DNA from: Gemmatimonadota bacterium
GTDB taxonomy: Bacteria > Gemmatimonadota > Gemmatimonadetes > Longimicrobiales > Gaopeijiaceae
Length of the DNA stretch: 6,300 nucleotides
Direction: 5' to 3'
NCBI GenBank assembly: GCA_015492755.1
Contig: WGEM01000284.1
Coordinates: forward strand, 1-6,300
Shown here: positions 5,705-6,300 of the stretch, in pieces
How the letters are laid out: each line of letters opens with the position of its first letter
Numbering within the stretch: position 1 is the first letter of the stretch
Notes under the pieces: generated by a model
Told to the model about the DNA's origin: nothing
Databases searched by the model: none
The model's input: the letters and a program-made list of their open reading frames with translations, nothing else
Translations under genes and position numbers: made by a program

Positions 5705-6300
5705 TGACCCCGCCGTCGCCCGGCGACGGGCGCTGGGGGCTACCGGCACGGTGAGGACCGCGCCCACACGGAGATAGCGGGGGCGCACCCCCGGATTCGC
5801 GGCGCGCAGGTCGGCCACGGCGACGCCGTACCGGCGGGCGATATGGGAGAGCGTCTCTCCCCGCCGCACCCGGTGCTCCACGAAGGTCACCCGCTCGTCC
5901 GGCGGGATCAGGGCGTAGCGCGTGCGGAACCGCGCCGCGGTCCCCGGCGGGACCCGCACCACCGCCGCCTCACCCGGCGGCGTCATCCCCCGCACGTACT
6001 GTGGGTTCAACCGCAGCACCTCGTCCTCCGGGACGCCCGCGGCGCGGGCCACCACGTCGAGGGTGGTGGCATCCGGCACCGTCACTTCCTCGAAGCTGAA
6101 GCGGTCCTCCTCTTCCGCCCGCGCGTAGCCGTGTGCGGCGGGACTCGAAGCCACGATGGCGGCGGCCACGAATTTGGGGACGAACGCGCGAGTCTCGCGG
6201 GGAAGGTGCCGCCGCACCTTCCAGTAGAGCGCGTCGGTGCGGGGCTCCAGCGGGGCGTGGCGGCGGAGGACGCGCTCCACGCGGGAGGGCCCCGCATTGT
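5702..6300 (-). CDS. MltD-like lytic murein transglycosylase with C-terminal LysM repeats (partial, 3' part)
   Basis: The last 198 codons of a gene that starts beyond the right edge. It begins at NAGPSRVERVLRRH (from 6298), matching the YNAG-plus-helix end of an SLT (GH23) catalytic domain. The linker LPRETRAFVPKFVAAAIVAS (about 33-52), typical of MltD-like enzymes, comes next. A degenerate LysM-like unit covers about 69-118 (LDVVARAAGVPEDEVLRLNP), and a clear LysM near the C-terminus has HRVRRGETLSHIARRYGVAV (about 142-161) and ends in LTVPVAP. Such enzymes cleave the MurNAc-GlcNAc bond to leave 1,6-anhydro ends and use LysM to grip peptidoglycan. The catalytic Glu is outside the window. A GTG at 6280 could be taken as the start, but the motif continues upstream, so this is a partial gene. 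The TAG stop lies in the tandem repeat. Confidence 0.88.
   Translation of the reverse strand, partial: NAGPSRVERVLRRHAPLEPRTDALYWKVRRHLPRETRAFVPKFVAAAIVASSPAAHGYARAEEEDRFSFEEVTVPDATTLDVVARAAGVPEDEVLRLNPQYVRGMTPPGEAAVVRVPPGTAARFRTRYALIPPDERVTFVEHRVRRGETLSHIARRYGVAVADLRAANPGVRPRYLRVGAVLTVPVAPSARRRATAGS
5713..5729. other. GC-rich inverted repeat at the convergent gene ends
   Basis: CCGTCGCC (5713-5720) and GGCGACGG (5722-5729) are perfect inverted copies with one base between; a real hairpin would have a 7-bp stem and a 3-nt loop. It lies inside the last codons of the transglycosylase gene and about 60 nt past the moaC stop, so it could help end moaC transcripts. There is no T-run on either side, which argues against a standard intrinsic terminator. 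Confidence 0.25.

Noticed and set aside
5655..5730. An intrinsic terminator between moaC and the transglycosylase gene
   Set aside because: Hairpins can be drawn (5713-5729), but no T-run follows on either strand; only a weak structural call is justified.
5702..6280. Treating the - strand LysM gene as complete with a GTG start at 6280
   Set aside because: The codons upstream of 6280 continue the NAGPSRV motif of a transglycosylase catalytic domain to the window edge, so the gene is cut off by the window.
1..6300. Mobile element, phage, CRISPR, defence or biosynthetic cluster content
   Set aside because: No transposase, integrase, terminal inverted repeats, spacer-like arrays or tRNA-like folds were seen. 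All coding space is explained by conserved housekeeping genes of uniform composition.

Overview
The window is a GC-rich (roughly 70%), gene-dense piece of a bacterial chromosome carrying conserved housekeeping genes. The SurA-type periplasmic chaperone, the EnvC-type amidase activator and the MltD-like transglycosylase point to a double-membraned bacterium. GC content, protein style (Arg/Ala-rich, many GTG starts) and gene order suggest Gemmatimonadota. That assignment is inference from reading; no search was run.

Layout on the + strand: the last 58 codons of a SurA/PpiC peptidyl-prolyl isomerase (3-179), pdxA (191-1147), a 71-bp gap, then ftsE (1219-1890), ftsX (1900-2754), an envC-like gene (2760-3974), holB (3974-5125) and moaC (5154-5654). 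Spacing is tight: 11 bp between surA and pdxA, 9 bp between ftsE and ftsX, 5 bp between ftsX and envC, a 1-nt TGATG overlap between envC and holB, and 28 bp before moaC. The best promoter-like sequence overlaps the pdxA stop codon and would drive an ftsE-ftsX-envC-holB-moaC transcript. On the - strand, running in from the right edge and convergent with moaC, is the 3' part of an MltD-like lytic murein transglycosylase with C-terminal LysM repeats (5702-6300). The 47-bp convergent gap holds a perfect two-copy 13-bp tandem repeat, which also supplies the stop codon of the transglycosylase gene.

Functionally, FtsE (ATPase), FtsX (membrane part) and the EnvC-like protein form a recognisable septal peptidoglycan-splitting module. 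The LytM/M23 domain of the EnvC-like protein has lost its metal-binding residues, as expected of an activator rather than a hydrolase. The convergent transglycosylase adds a second wall-remodelling function. PdxA (vitamin B6), HolB (clamp loader delta') and MoaC (molybdopterin) are unrelated by pathway and look like operon companions.

I found no mobile element, CRISPR array, tRNA, rRNA or clearly new system. The points most worth a second look are the degenerate EnvC domain linked to ftsEX, the atypical ATPase motifs of HolB, the tandem repeat and the candidate promoter.
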